From assembly GCF_018390605.1 (NCBI RefSeq), contig NZ_JAHBGD010000002.1:62001-126000 (forward strand): a stretch of DNA of 64,000 bases, given 5' to 3'. This document shows, one piece after another, positions 34,132 through 44,101 of this stretch; within the stretch, counting starts at the first letter, position 1, and every line of letters begins with the position of its first letter. Under the pieces are notes generated by a model. The model had not been told where the DNA came from and ran no database searches. It saw only the letters and a program-made list of their open reading frames with translations. The position numbers and the translations under genes are program-made. The DNA comes from Ancylobacter defluvii. GTDB lineage: Bacteria; Pseudomonadota; Alphaproteobacteria; Rhizobiales; Xanthobacteraceae.

Positions 34132-34995
34132 TCACGGCCGCGGCGGCAGGCGGCTCACCGTCACGTCGTTTGGCCCGCCGGTCTTGTTGCGGATGAGCCC
34201 CCACACCACGCCGCGCTCGGCAGGATCGAAGGCGAAGCCCTGCCCGCCGATCTCGATCGGAATGGTCTCGATCCACTGCATGACCGATCCCATCTCCGGC
34301 GGGGCGACGACATAGAGCTCGGCATTGTCGTGGCCGGTAATATAGAGCCGCCCGTCCGGCCCGAAGGCGCCGCCGGAATTGCTCATGTCCTGGAAGCGCG
34401 CCACCAGCGCATCGGGATAGACCCACGCCTCGGCAATGCTCCAATCGGGATTGAAGCGCACGATCTGGGTGTTGAACTTGTTGCCATAGGCGAGCGGGCT
34501 CTTGTCGAACACCCGGTTGTAATTGGCGAAGGCGCCCCACCAGCGGCCCTGCTGGTCGCGGTCAAGCCAGGTGAACGAGCCGCGCTCGATGCCGAAGCTA
34601 TGGGTTTCCAGATGCTTCAGCGTCTCGGCGTCCCACACCTCCACCGAGCTCACCATCGGCCAGTCCGGATAGTTGGAATGGGCGGTGTAGAGCTTGCCGT
34701 CGCGCACCACGCCGCTGTCGAGATGCAGGATCGGCCCACCCTTCGGCCCCTCCCACTTGGCGACCTGCTTGCCGGTCTCCTTGTCGAACTTGGCAATGGT
34801 CCGGTTGTCGATCGCATAGAAGGAGCGCTCGGCGACGGCGACGGCCTGACGGGCCTCCGGCACCTGCAGGCGCCGGATCGTCTCGGCCGCCGGCCGTTGC
34901 TCCTGGGCAAGCGCGGGCACCGCGAGGGCGGCAGCCAGCAGCGCACCGGCAACGACTGTCCGGCGCCTCGTGGTGAAAACGGATCGATTGAACAT
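34132..34995 (-). CDS. Secreted beta-propeller protein (major royal jelly/Yellow-like or SMP-30-like)
   Basis: 287 aa from ATG 34995 (MFNRSVFTTRRRTVVAGALL). The N-terminus is a signal sequence with a weak twin-arginine look (TRRRTVV) and cleavage near ALA-QEQRP at about 33, so export by Sec or Tat. The body shows the WD/NHL-like beta-propeller rhythm, with FYAIDNRTIAKFDKETGK, ILHLDSGVVRDGKLYTA, WLDRDQQGRWWGAF and FGPDGRLYITGHDNAELYV. The group is mostly uncharacterised; lactonase or binding roles are possible. No partner gene nearby. Annotated only as a propeller, with an unknown ligand. Confidence 0.7.
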   Translation of the reverse strand: MFNRSVFTTRRRTVVAGALLAAALAVPALAQEQRPAAETIRRLQVPEARQAVAVAERSFYAIDNRTIAKFDKETGKQVAKWEGPKGGPILHLDSGVVRDGKLYTAHSNYPDWPMVSSVEVWDAETLKHLETHSFGIERGSFTWLDRDQQGRWWGAFANYNRVFDKSPLAYGNKFNTQIVRFNPDWSIAEAWVYPDALVARFQDMSNSGGAFGPDGRLYITGHDNAELYVVAPPEMGSVMQWIETIPIEIGGQGFAFDPAERGVVWGLIRNKTGGPNDVTVSRLPPRP

Positions 34996-35239
34996 GGACG
35001 TCTCCCATGGCGGCTTCGCGTACGCGACCGCCAAGCCTGTGTGACGTCCGCCGCCTAGCAGCGGCACATGAACCTCAGGCGACAATCCCCTGCCCGGTTA
35101 CCGACGACTTGCCAGAAAGTCGGTGTCCGAACGGCTTTCGTTTGACCCAAGGTCGCGGTATCACGCTCGCACCGGCGCCTGCCGCGCGGACTGGCGCCGA
35201 GGCCCCATTACGAAGCTGCTTCCGCGCGAGGTAGAACCC

Positions 35240-36451
35240 ATGGCGAAGATCAAAGTCGCGAATCCCGTCGTCGAACTCGACGGCGACGAGATGACCCGCA
35301 TCATCTGGCAGTACATCAAAGACAAGCTGATCCACCCCTATCTCGACATCGACCTGGAATATTACGATCTCGGCGTCGAGAACCGCGACCGCACCGAGGA
35401 TCAGGTGACGATCGATGCGGCGGAGGCGATCAAGCGGGTCGGCGTCGGCGTGAAGTGCGCGACCATCACCCCCGATGTCGGCCGGGTGAAGGAATACAAC
35501 CTCAAGAAGATGTGGCGGTCGCCCAACGGCACCATCCGCAACATTCTCGGCGGCGTGATCTTCCGCGAGCCGATCATCTGCAAGAACGTGCCGCGCCTCG
35601 TTCCCGGCTGGACCCAGCCGATCATCGTCGGCCGCCATGCCTTCGGCGACCAGTACCGCGCCACCGACTTCGTGGTCCCCGGCAAGGGCACGCTGACGGT
35701 CAAGTTCGTCGGCGAAGACGGCACCACCATCGAGCACGAGGTCTACAAGTTCCCGGGCTCGGGCGTCGCCATGGCCATGTACAACATCGACGAATCGATC
35801 GTCGAATTCGCTCGCGCCTCGCTGAATTACGGCCTGATGCGCAACTATCCGGTGTACCTCTCCACCAAGGACACCATCCTGAAGCAGTATGACGGCCGCT
35901 TCCGCAAGATCTTCCAGGACATCTACGAGGCCGAGTTCAAGGCCGAGTTCGAGAAGCGGAAGATCTGGTACGAGCACCGCCTGATCGACGACATGGTCGC
36001 CTCGGCGCTCAAGTGGTCCGGCGGTTATGTCTGGGCCTGCAAGAACTACGATGGCGACGTGCAGTCCGACATCGTGGCGCAGGGCTTTGGCTCGCTCGGC
36101 CTGATGACCTCGGTGCTGATGACGCCGGACGGCAAGACGGTGGAAGCCGAGGCGGCCCACGGCACGGTGACCCGCCACTATCGCGAGCACCAGAAGGGCA
36201 AGGAGACCTCGACCAATTCCATCGCCTCGATCTTCGCCTGGACGCGCGGTCTCGCCCATCGCGCCAAGCTCGACGACAATGCCGAGCTCGCCACCTTTGC
36301 CGCCACGCTGGAGAAGGTATGCGTCGACACCGTCGAGGCTGGCGACATGACCAAGGACCTCGCCTTGCTGATCGGGCCGGACCAGAAGTGGCTCTCCACC
36401 ACCGGTTTCCTCGACAAGATTTCCGATAATCTGCGCAAAGCCCTGGCTTGA
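35240..36451 (+). CDS. icd: Isocitrate dehydrogenase, NADP-dependent
   Basis: 403 aa from ATG 35240 ([18 protein letters not shown]), the usual size of the eukaryote-like NADP enzyme found in alphaproteobacteria. It catalyses isocitrate to 2-oxoglutarate plus CO2 in the TCA cycle. The substrate site [13 protein letters not shown] near residues 94-106, the metal-binding Asp motif [20 protein letters not shown], and the NADP loop [15 protein letters not shown] are intact. A further in-frame extension to 35123 is unsupported. It lies near alaS and recA, an arrangement common in Hyphomicrobiales. Converges with the K+-channel gene. Confidence 0.96.
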   Translation: MAKIKVANPVVELDGDEMTRIIWQYIKDKLIHPYLDIDLEYYDLGVENRDRTEDQVTIDAAEAIKRVGVGVKCATITPDVGRVKEYNLKKMWRSPNGTIRNILGGVIFREPIICKNVPRLVPGWTQPIIVGRHAFGDQYRATDFVVPGKGTLTVKFVGEDGTTIEHEVYKFPGSGVAMAMYNIDESIVEFARASLNYGLMRNYPVYLSTKDTILKQYDGRFRKIFQDIYEAEFKAEFEKRKIWYEHRLIDDMVASALKWSGGYVWACKNYDGDVQSDIVAQGFGSLGLMTSVLMTPDGKTVEAEAAHGTVTRHYREHQKGKETSTNSIASIFAWTRGLAHRAKLDDNAELATFAATLEKVCVDTVEAGDMTKDLALLIGPDQKWLSTTGFLDKISDNLRKALA

Positions 36452-36575
36452 CGCAGATATTCATACAGCGGGGTGGGGGTCTCTCCCATCTCGCACGTTC
36501 CTGCCCCGCTCAAGCCGCAGGCGAACGCCGCCACCGAGCCACAGAGACCCGAGCGGCGGCACGGGTAGAAAACTG

Positions 36576-36622
36576 CTCCACAGATGTGGAGGGATCAAAG
36601 CCGGAAACGCTTACCAAGCGTT
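36576..36622. terminator. Two adjacent small stems between convergent genes
   Basis: CTCCAC-AGAT-GTGGAG at 36576-36591 and AACGCTT-ACC-AAGCGTT at 36606-36622, followed by CAAACCGG, which pairs with an upstream CCGG. They lie in the 207-bp gap where icd (+) and the channel gene (-) converge. Only short T-runs accompany them. Confidence 0.4.
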
Positions 36623-36658
36623 CAAACCGGCGCGCTCCAAGCCACATCCCGAGAGACC

Positions 36659-37909
36659 TCAGTCCCTCTCGTCTTTCTCCGGCACTTCACCGGCGGCGAT
36701 ATCGCTGCGCCGGCCGACAGCGTGCGGACCATCCTCGTCCTTAGCCATGCTGCGGATACGTTGGCCGATGTCCGGGTGATGACGAATAACCTCGGCCAGA
36801 TCCTCGGCATCGAGCGCCAGCAGCATGCAGCGTCGCCGGGCACGGGCGGTGGCGGCGCGGCGGGCATTGTGCAGCAGCGCCATTTCGCCGAAGAACTGCC
36901 CGGTGCCGAGCACCGCCGTCTCGTCGCCGAATTCCAGCTCCACCTCGCCCGAAGCGATGAAATACATCGAGCGGGCCGGCTCGCCGCGCCGGGCGATGAT
37001 CTCCCCCGGCTGCGCCGTGTGTGCGGACAGCGCCTTATGAATCTCGCCAATGGCGGCGGCGTCGAGATCGGCGAACAGGGGCACGCGTGCCACCATGCCC
37101 CAGGTGATCACGAAATCCCGCCGCTTGATGACGTCGACGAAGGCGGTGGCGATGATACCGACCGGCAGCGCGATCATGATGATGCCGGTGAGCATGGTAA
37201 GCCCCGCTATCATGCGCCCGGCTGGCGTGATGGGATAAACGTCGCCATAACCGACCGTCGTTACCGTCGACATGGCCCACCACATCGCCTGGGGGATCGA
37301 CCCCATATGGTCCGGCTGGACGCTGCCCTCGGCGACATACATCGCCGAGGCGGCGATGAGAACCGCCGCCACCAACAGCCACAGGCAGGCGAGCAGCGAT
37401 TGCCGCTCCGAGCGCAGCACTTCGAAAAGAGATTGCATGCCAGATGAATAGCGGGCGAGCTTCACAAATCTCATCAAGCGCAGGATCGCCAGCGTGCGCA
37501 GATTGACGCCCCACAATGCTGAAAGGACGAAGGGCAGCCACGCCGCCAGGTCGACCAGTGCCGGCAGGGAGCGTGCATAGCGCAGGCGGGCCGTGCGATG
37601 GCGCAGGCCGCGATAGCGGGGGTCCTCCGGCGCGATCCATAGCCGCAGCCCGTACTCCGCCGCGAAAGCTATCAGGGAAAAGGTCTCGAAGCCGTGCAAC
37701 AGCACGGTGTCGCGTAACAACAGGCTCGGCACGGTTTCCAGCACCGCCGCGACCACATTGGCCAGCACTAGGCCGATCAGCGCTGCATTGACCCAGCGAC
37801 CTATCCGATCCTCCGAGGCGTTCCCTTCCAGCACCTCGTAAAGCCGACGCCGCAAGCCGCGGCGCCCGGCGCTCGACAACCAGCCGCCATGCTGCCCGCG
37901 GGATGCCAT
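36659..37909 (-). CDS. Cyclic-nucleotide-gated potassium channel (MlotiK1-like)
   Basis: 416 aa from ATG 37909 (MASRGQHGGWLSSAG). Six membrane segments precede a pore: S1-S4-like helices around ALIGLVLANVVAAVLE to RLMRFVKLARYSSG, then the selectivity filter TVGYGDVYPITP with its pore helix WWAMSTVT, and S6 LTGIIMIALPVGIIATAF. The C-terminal cyclic-nucleotide-binding domain (residues about 285-390) has the phosphate-binding cassette FFGEMALLHNARRAATA, including the Glu and Arg that contact cAMP. It likely passes K+ when cAMP is bound. Longer than MloK1 (355 aa) by an N-terminal region. Alone between icd and alaS; the native role of the whole family is unknown. Confidence 0.9.
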   Translation of the reverse strand: MASRGQHGGWLSSAGRRGLRRRLYEVLEGNASEDRIGRWVNAALIGLVLANVVAAVLETVPSLLLRDTVLLHGFETFSLIAFAAEYGLRLWIAPEDPRYRGLRHRTARLRYARSLPALVDLAAWLPFVLSALWGVNLRTLAILRLMRFVKLARYSSGMQSLFEVLRSERQSLLACLWLLVAAVLIAASAMYVAEGSVQPDHMGSIPQAMWWAMSTVTTVGYGDVYPITPAGRMIAGLTMLTGIIMIALPVGIIATAFVDVIKRRDFVITWGMVARVPLFADLDAAAIGEIHKALSAHTAQPGEIIARRGEPARSMYFIASGEVELEFGDETAVLGTGQFFGEMALLHNARRAATARARRRCMLLALDAEDLAEVIRHHPDIGQRIRSMAKDEDGPHAVGRRSDIAAGEVPEKDERD

Positions 37910-37943
37910 GATGTCAGGTCCACTCCCCGAGAGACTGTTTGAA

Positions 37944-37963
37944 CCACCGCGCCGAGGCGGTGG
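37944..37963 (-). terminator. Hairpin after alaS
   Basis: CCACCGC ... GCGGTGG 7-bp perfect stem with a 6-base loop, followed on the minus strand by TTCAAACAG. It lies between alaS and the channel gene, both on the minus strand. Confidence 0.5.
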
Positions 37964-37970
37964 GCACCCG

Positions 37971-40622
37971 TCAGCCGGCGAGCGCCGCCTCGATGGCCTC
38001 CAGCGCCGCCGACGCATTGGCCCCGTCCGGTCCGCCGGCCTGCGCCATGTCGGCCCGGCCGCCGCCGCCCTTGCCGCCCAGCGCCTCGGCGCCCCGGCGC
38101 ACCAGGGCCACCGCGTCGTAGCGATCGGTCAGATCCGGCGTCACCCCGACCACCAACCCGGCGCGCCCTTCCTCGGTGACAGCGACGATCGCCACGATGC
38201 CGGAGCCGAGCCGCTTCTTGCCTTCGTCGGCGAGGCTCTTGAGATCCTTGAGATCGATGCCGGAGACCTGCCTGGCCAGCAGCTTGACGGAGCCGACCGT
38301 GCGGGCCGGCTCCTCGGCCGCCTCGCCGCCCCCCATCGCCAGGCGACGGCGCGCCTCGGCAAGCTCGCGCTCCAGCTTGCGCCGCTCCTCGACAAGCTGG
38401 GCGACACGCGCCTCGACCTCGCCGACCGGCGCCTTCAGCACCGCCGCCGTGGCCTGCAGCGCCTTGCCCTGCGCATCGAGATGGTGGCGCGCCGCATCCG
38501 CGGTCATCGCCTCGAGGCGCCGCACGCCCGCGCCAACCGCGCTCTCACCCAGCACGGTGACAAGGCCGACATCGCCGGTGCGGCCGACATGGATGCCGCC
38601 ACACAATTCGATCGAATAGGGCGCGCCATTGCCGGGATCGGTCCCCATCGAGACCACCCGCACCTCATCGCCGTATTTTTCGCCGAACAGCGCGCGGGCG
38701 CCGGAGGCGATCGCATCGTCGACCGCCATCAGCCGCGTCTCGACCGGCTCGTTGCGCAGGATCACCGCATTGGCGATGTCGGAGACCTCCGCGATCTCCG
38801 CTTCGCTCATTGGCTTGGGATGGCTGAAGTCGAAACGCAGGCGATCCGGCCCCACCATCGAGCCCTTCTGCGCGACATGGTCGCCGAGCACCCGCCGCAG
38901 CGCCTCATGGAGCAGATGAGTCGCCGAATGGTTGGCGCGAATGGCGCGGCGGCGGGCGTGATCGACCTCCAGCGCCAGCGCCATGCCGAGCGTCAGCGTA
39001 CCGCTCTCCACCTCCACCTCATGGACGAACACGTCGCCAAGCTTCTTCTGCGTGTCGAGCACCCGCGCCTTCACGCCGCCCTCGCCGGTGAGGAGGCCGG
39101 TATCGCCGAGCTGTCCGCCGGATTCGCCGTAGAACGGCGTCTGGTTGAGAACCAAAAGGCCGCGCCCGCCGGCACCGATTTCCGAGACCTCGATGCCATC
39201 GGCCAGCAAGGCGACGACCGATCCTTCAGCGATCTCGGTGCCATAGCCGAGAAATTCGGTAGCCCCCACCTTCTCGCGGATGCCGAACCAGACGGCATCG
39301 GTCGCCGCCTCGCCCGAACCCGACCACGAGGCCCGTGCGTCGGCCCGCTGGCGCTCCATGGCGGTGTCGAACGCCGCCGTATCGACGCTTATGCCGCGGG
39401 CGCGCAGCGCGTCCTCGGTCAGGTCGAGCGGAAAGCCAAAGGTGTCGTAAAGCTTGAAGGCGGTCTCGCCGGAGAACTTGGCACCGTCGCCCAGTCCCTC
39501 GCTCTCCGCCTCCAGGATCGACAGGCCACGTTCCAGCGTCTTGCGGAAGCGTGTCTCCTCGAGGCGCAGGGTTTCGGTGACCAGCGCCTCGGCGCGCACG
39601 ATCTCGGGATAGGCGCGCCCCATCTCGCGCACCAGCACCGGCACCAGCCGATGCATCAGCGGATCGCGGGCACCAAGCAGCTGGGCATGGCGCATCGCCC
39701 GGCGCATGATGCGGCGCAGAACATAGCCACGCCCCTCATTCGAGGGCAGCACGCCATCGGCTACCAGGAAGGTCGAGGCGCGCAAATGATCGGCGATGAC
39801 CCGATGGCTCGCCTTCTGCGGACCGTCGGCGGTGACGTCCGTGAGATCCTCGACCGCGCCGGTCAGCGCGCGCATCAGGTCGATCTCATAATTGTCATGC
39901 GTGCCCTGCAGCACCGCCGAGATGCGCTCCAGCCCCATGCCGGTATCGATCGAGGGCCGTGGCAGGTTGATCCGCTCGCCGCCCGGCAGTTGCTCGAACT
40001 GCATGAAGACGAGGTTCCAGATCTCGATGAAGCGGTCGCCATCCGCATCCGCCGAGCCGGGCGGACCGCCCGCAATGTGCGAACCGTGGTCGTAGAATAT
40101 CTCGGAACAGGGACCGCAGGGGCCGGTATCGCCCATCTGCCAGAAATTGTCCGAGGTCGGGATGCGGATGATCTTGCTGTCCGGCAGGCCGGCAATCTTC
40201 TTCCACAGGTCGAACGCCTCGTCGTCCTCGTGGTACACCGTCACCAGCAGCTTCTCGACGGGGAGCTCGAACTCGCGGGTGATCAGGTTCCAGGCGAACT
40301 CGATGGCATTCTCCTTGAAGTAATCGCCGAAGGAGAAATTGCCGAGCATCTCGAAGAAGGTATGGTGCCGGGCGGTGTAGCCGACATTATCGAGATCGTT
40401 GTGCTTGCCGCCGGCACGCACGCATTTCTGCGACGTCGCCGCCCGCGAATAGGGCCGCTTCTCCATCCCGGTGAAGACGTTCTTGAACTGCACCATTCCG
40501 GCATTGGTGAACATCAATGTCGGGTCGTTGCGCGGTACGAGCGGCGACGAGTCCACTACCTGATGACCGTTCTTCGCGAAATAATCGAGGAAGGCCGACC
40601 TGATCTCGTTGACGCCGCTCAT
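37971..40622 (-). CDS. alaS: Alanyl-tRNA synthetase
   Basis: 883 aa from ATG 40622, the normal length. It charges tRNA-Ala and hydrolyses mischarged Ser/Gly. Class II catalytic motifs start with [20 protein letters not shown] and [13 protein letters not shown] (motif 1-2 region). The editing domain has the zinc ligands [11 protein letters not shown] and [12 protein letters not shown] near residues 560-670, and the C-terminal C-Ala domain follows, ending [15 protein letters not shown]. The 209-bp gap to recA upstream shows no T-box, as expected outside Firmicutes. Adjacent to recA and close to icd, matching common alphaproteobacterial synteny. Confidence 0.97.
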   Translation of the reverse strand: MSGVNEIRSAFLDYFAKNGHQVVDSSPLVPRNDPTLMFTNAGMVQFKNVFTGMEKRPYSRAATSQKCVRAGGKHNDLDNVGYTARHHTFFEMLGNFSFGDYFKENAIEFAWNLITREFELPVEKLLVTVYHEDDEAFDLWKKIAGLPDSKIIRIPTSDNFWQMGDTGPCGPCSEIFYDHGSHIAGGPPGSADADGDRFIEIWNLVFMQFEQLPGGERINLPRPSIDTGMGLERISAVLQGTHDNYEIDLMRALTGAVEDLTDVTADGPQKASHRVIADHLRASTFLVADGVLPSNEGRGYVLRRIMRRAMRHAQLLGARDPLMHRLVPVLVREMGRAYPEIVRAEALVTETLRLEETRFRKTLERGLSILEAESEGLGDGAKFSGETAFKLYDTFGFPLDLTEDALRARGISVDTAAFDTAMERQRADARASWSGSGEAATDAVWFGIREKVGATEFLGYGTEIAEGSVVALLADGIEVSEIGAGGRGLLVLNQTPFYGESGGQLGDTGLLTGEGGVKARVLDTQKKLGDVFVHEVEVESGTLTLGMALALEVDHARRRAIRANHSATHLLHEALRRVLGDHVAQKGSMVGPDRLRFDFSHPKPMSEAEIAEVSDIANAVILRNEPVETRLMAVDDAIASGARALFGEKYGDEVRVVSMGTDPGNGAPYSIELCGGIHVGRTGDVGLVTVLGESAVGAGVRRLEAMTADAARHHLDAQGKALQATAAVLKAPVGEVEARVAQLVEERRKLERELAEARRRLAMGGGEAAEEPARTVGSVKLLARQVSGIDLKDLKSLADEGKKRLGSGIVAIVAVTEEGRAGLVVGVTPDLTDRYDAVALVRRGAEALGGKGGGGRADMAQAGGPDGANASAALEAIEAALAG

Positions 40623-40831
40623 CGAACACTGCCTGTAGAAAATAGACCACCGGCAGTTCCGCCGGCCCGCGCCGGAACAGCGCGAGCCCCGGTTCTAACG
40701 ACGCCGCAATAGCTTGTCCAGAAAGGCCGCGCGCCAAGCCCGCCTTGTCAACGACCAGGCCGTCATCTACCGGGAAGGCAGACGACCACCCGATGCGCGA
40801 AACCGCCCCGACCGTCTTCAGATGGACACCC

Positions 40832-41908
40832 TCAGGCGTCGGCGTCGTCCTCGCTCTCCGGTTCGCCGGCAAGGATCTGCTCGGCGATAAGCCCGGCATT
40901 CTGCCGGATGGTCGCCTCGATACGGCCAGCGGCATCCGGATTCTGGCGCAGGAAGTTCTTGGCGTTCTCGCGCCCCTGCCCGAGCCGCTGACTGTCATAG
41001 GAGAACCAGGCACCGGACTTCTCGACGACCCCCGCCTTTATGCCAAGGTCGATGAGCTCGCCCATCTTCGAGACGCCCTCGCCATACATGATGTCGAACT
41101 CGACCTGCTTGAAAGGCGGAGCGAGCTTGTTCTTCACCACTTTCACGCGGGTCTGGTTGCCGACCACCTCCTCGCGCTCCTTGATGGAGCCGATGCGGCG
41201 AATGTCGAGGCGAACCGAGGCATAGAACTTCAGCGCGTTGCCGCCCGTGGTGGTCTCCGGGCTGCCATACATCACGCCGATCTTCATGCGGATCTGGTTG
41301 ATGAAGATCACCATGGTATTTGAACGGCTGATCGAGCCGGTGAGCTTGCGCAACGCCTGGCTCATCAACCGTGCCTGCATGCCCGGCTGGTTGTCTCCCA
41401 TCTCGCCGTCGAGCTCGGCCCGCGGCGTCAGCGCCGCCACCGAATCCACCACCAGCACGTCGACCGCCCCCGAACGCACCAGCGTATCGGCAATCTCCAG
41501 CGCCTGCTCGCCGGCATCGGGCTGGGAGATCAGCAGATTATCGAGATCAACCCCGAGCTTGCGGGCATAGATGGGGTCGAGCGCATGCTCGGCATCGATG
41601 AAGGCGCAGACGCCACCCTTCTTCTGCGCCTCGGCGATGGTATGGAGCGCCAGCGTGGTCTTGCCGGACGATTCCGGCCCGAAGATCTCGACCACGCGCC
41701 CGCGCGGCAGGCCACCGATGCCGAGCGCGATATCGAGCCCCAGCGATCCAGTGGAGACCGTTTCGACCTCCATGATCTTGTCGTTTTTGCCGAGCCGCAT
41801 GATCGAGCCTTTGCCGAAATGCCGCTCAATCTGTGAAAGCGCCGCGTCCAGCGCCTTGGCCTTGTCCATGGAAGATCCTTCGACGAGTCGCAACGTAGAT
41901 TGAGTCAT
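40832..41908 (-). CDS. recA: RecA recombinase
   Basis: 358 aa from ATG 41908 ([20 protein letters not shown]), the start shape of rhizobial RecA. It forms the nucleoprotein filament for homologous recombination and for LexA autocleavage. Walker [10 protein letters not shown] near residue 80, the DNA-binding loop 1 ([20 protein letters not shown]) and loop 2 region ([20 protein letters not shown]) and the acidic C-tail ESEDDADA are all present. An SOS box lies 67 bp upstream. An in-frame extension to 42019 runs through that box and is rejected. Confidence 0.97.
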   Translation of the reverse strand: MTQSTLRLVEGSSMDKAKALDAALSQIERHFGKGSIMRLGKNDKIMEVETVSTGSLGLDIALGIGGLPRGRVVEIFGPESSGKTTLALHTIAEAQKKGGVCAFIDAEHALDPIYARKLGVDLDNLLISQPDAGEQALEIADTLVRSGAVDVLVVDSVAALTPRAELDGEMGDNQPGMQARLMSQALRKLTGSISRSNTMVIFINQIRMKIGVMYGSPETTTGGNALKFYASVRLDIRRIGSIKEREEVVGNQTRVKVVKNKLAPPFKQVEFDIMYGEGVSKMGELIDLGIKAGVVEKSGAWFSYDSQRLGQGRENAKNFLRQNPDAAGRIEATIRQNAGLIAEQILAGEPESEDDADA

Positions 41909-41974
41909 TGCCGGGCTCCGTGTCGCAAGCAAGCATTTTGCTGTGATTTCGCGAACGTACTCTGTTTGTTCCGT

Positions 41975-41989
41975 GTTCGCAATATGTTC
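41975..41989. promoter_or_regulatory. Alphaproteobacterial LexA/SOS box upstream of recA
   Basis: GTTC-GCAATAT-GTTC, an exact GTTC-N7-GTTC direct repeat, 67 bp upstream of the recA start and 34 bp downstream of the LytTR regulator stop. This is the established LexA site of alphaproteobacteria. Confidence 0.9.
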
Positions 41990-42022
41990 TCGAGCCGCGC
42001 CGGGATCGCCGAATTGCACCGT

Positions 42023-42736
42023 TTAAACCTCGCGGAAGCCCATCGCTTCGCGCAGCCGTGCCGCCGCGGCGCGACCGATGATGAGCGGATCGGCCATACC
42101 GAGCAACGTCAGCCGAACCTCGTCGCGCGAACGGGTGTCCACGCGCCGGAGGCGGTCACGGTTGATGATGATCGACCGCCCGATGCGGAAGAACGGCGGC
42201 GACGGCAGCATGGCCTGGAACTGCCCCACGCTGCCCAGCACCATCAGCGACGGCTGTTGCGCAAGGAAAAAATGGCTGAAATCGCCTTCCGCCCGCACCG
42301 CCACGATGTCCGCCGGCGCGGCAAAGACGACCCTGCTGGAGGAGCGGAGTTCCATTGTGGTGCCGACCTTCGTCGTTTCCGCCTCCAGCAGGCGTTCAAC
42401 CCGATCGATCGCGGCGTCGAGCCGTTCCGGCGTCACCGGCTTCAAAAGGTAGTCGACGGCATCGACCGCGAAAGCCTCGACCGCATATTCGGCATAGGCC
42501 GTCACGAAGATCACTTTCGGCGCGTTGGCCATGGCCGCCAGCAGTTCGAAGCCGTCGCCGCCATTCAGCCTGATGTCGAGAAAGATCAGATCCGGGCGGG
42601 CGCGACCGATCACCTCCAGGGTTTCGCTGACGCTTTCCGCCTCGCCGACGATCTCGATCCGCGGACGCGCGGCGAGCAGGCGGCGCATGGCACGGCGCGC
42701 CAGCGGCTCGTCATCGGCGATCACAACACGGAGCAC
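42023..42736 (-). CDS. LytTR-family response regulator
   Basis: 237 aa. Receiver domain with Asp pocket IADDE (8-9), phosphoacceptor Asp 54 in LIFLDIRLNGG and Lys in LKPVTPERLD near 104. The C-terminal LytTR DNA-binding domain spans about 130-235, with GDFSHFFLAQQPSLMV, FFRIGRSIIINRDRLRRVDT and the conserved strand EVRLTLLGMAD. Its reading frame overlaps the end of the kinase gene by 16 bp, so the pair is coupled. Divergent from the cellulase operon on the other side of the kinase. LytTR proteins often control exopolysaccharide, virulence and secreted enzymes; control of the cellulase is plausible. Confidence 0.92.
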   Translation of the reverse strand: MLRVVIADDEPLARRAMRRLLAARPRIEIVGEAESVSETLEVIGRARPDLIFLDIRLNGGDGFELLAAMANAPKVIFVTAYAEYAVEAFAVDAVDYLLKPVTPERLDAAIDRVERLLEAETTKVGTTMELRSSSRVVFAAPADIVAVRAEGDFSHFFLAQQPSLMVLGSVGQFQAMLPSPPFFRIGRSIIINRDRLRRVDTRSRDEVRLTLLGMADPLIIGRAAAARLREAMGFREV

Positions 42737-43833
42737 GGCTCACCTTCCAGCAGCAAGGTTGCAATCACATGCGCATCATCGGGGCGGCCGTCAGGGTTCT
42801 CGGCCTGTTGGATCGCGAAGCTGTGGCGATCGGGATAATGCACGTCGAGCCGCCGCCTCACATTCTGGAGACCCAGTCCATGATCGGGCCGCCGCTTGGG
42901 GTTTTCAACGAGGTGGCCGGTATTCTCGATCTCGATCTTCAGCGCCTCGCCGAGGACGCCGATGCGGATGTCGACATCGAGCCGAGCGGCACGGTCGCCA
43001 TGCTCGAAGGCATTCTCCACCAGCGGCTGCAACAGCAGATTGACAATGGACCGCTCGGCCGCCATCGGATCGACCTTGAGACTGGATCGTACCCGGGCGC
43101 CGAACCGCGACTGCTGGATGCGCAGATAGGCGGAGAGCCCCTCCACCTCCGACGCCACCGTCACCACCGGCGACCTTATCCCCGCCAGAAGATGCCGCAG
43201 ATGCTGGGTGAGATCGCGGATCATGGCGAGTGCCGCCTCGGGATGCTCGGGAACCTCCTCGGCGACCCCATTGAGCGCGTTGAAAAGGAAGTGCGGGTCG
43301 AGCTGGAGCTGCAACTGCCGGATCTCGGCCCGCAACGCATCCATCTGCGCCTCGACCGCATGCTGACGCTCGCGTTGCCTGTCGAGTTCGGCTCCGATCC
43401 AGAAATACAGGATGCTCCAGGCGATGAACGCCAGCGTGTAATGGCTGAACGGCATGACCAGTTCCTGCAGCGGCAGCCAGTCCGGGATAGTCCAGCCCAC
43501 CGCTATCCGCACCGTAGCGAGAATGCCCACCGCTATAGCCGCCGCCCCGCCGGAAAATCCAAGCACGATCCCGACCTTGGCCAGGGTCAGACGGGTATCG
43601 GGACAGATCCGGTCATAGATCCGGCGCAGCGCCACCGACAGCAGCAGAAGCAGCGGATAGCTGATCGCGGTCAGCACGAGAGCGGCGATGATATTTCGGT
43701 AGATGAGCTGACGGTCGACAAGGTCCACCAGCGCGAACAGCCCCCATCCGATCACCTGACCGCGCCAGACCGGCGACCATGAGGACCAGCGGGACGCCAG
43801 GCCGGCGCAGAGGCGCCACAGCCTCACCGGCAC
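42721..43833 (-). CDS. LytS-like sensor histidine kinase
   Basis: About 370 aa with the start placed at GTG 43833 (V/MPVRLWRLCAGLAS); a TTG at 43968 is in frame but the added segment is low-complexity. Four hydrophobic segments lie at about residues 30-180 (QVIGWGLFALVDLVDRQLIY, AALVLTAISYPLLLLLSVAL, FSGGAAAIAVGILATVRIAV, HYTLAFIAWSILYFWIGAEL). After a coiled linker, the His-kinase motif LQLQLDPHFLFNALNG carries the phosphorylated His, followed by ATP-binding LVENAFEHGDRAA and GLGLQNVRRRL. Membrane sensor of a two-component system, lying between its regulator and the divergent cellulase operon 268 bp away. Confidence 0.88.
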   Translation of the reverse strand: MPVRLWRLCAGLASRWSSWSPVWRGQVIGWGLFALVDLVDRQLIYRNIIAALVLTAISYPLLLLLSVALRRIYDRICPDTRLTLAKVGIVLGFSGGAAAIAVGILATVRIAVGWTIPDWLPLQELVMPFSHYTLAFIAWSILYFWIGAELDRQRERQHAVEAQMDALRAEIRQLQLQLDPHFLFNALNGVAEEVPEHPEAALAMIRDLTQHLRHLLAGIRSPVVTVASEVEGLSAYLRIQQSRFGARVRSSLKVDPMAAERSIVNLLLQPLVENAFEHGDRAARLDVDIRIGVLGEALKIEIENTGHLVENPKRRPDHGLGLQNVRRRLDVHYPDRHSFAIQQAENPDGRPDDAHVIATLLLEGEPCSVL

Positions 43834-44101
43834 GCTCGACCTGCCAGGCGCTGCCGAGGCGGCCGGACATGCTCCGCGTCGCAGGGATGACGAACGGCAA
43901 GATGGCGCATCACTTCCTCGAACCGGGAGCCGCGAAGCATGATGGAAAGGGTCGTCGGCAGCGGGCAAGCCCGCACTATGCCACGATCATCGATTTTTCT
44001 GCCGTGCTCGTCGAGTGGCCGCACGCCGACCGCTGACCTTGTCGTGGCCTCATGCCATCCCTTTCCCCAGCGCAATAGGCAGCGGGCACGGAGAGAAGGG
44101 C

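Noticed and set aside
37908-40712. 934-aa plus-strand frame opposite alaS
   Set aside because: Antisense to a full-length alanyl-tRNA synthetase with all motifs; low-complexity product.
40623-40831. T-box or other riboswitch in front of alaS
   Set aside because: No T-box consensus or terminator-antiterminator pair, and T-boxes are not expected in alphaproteobacteria.
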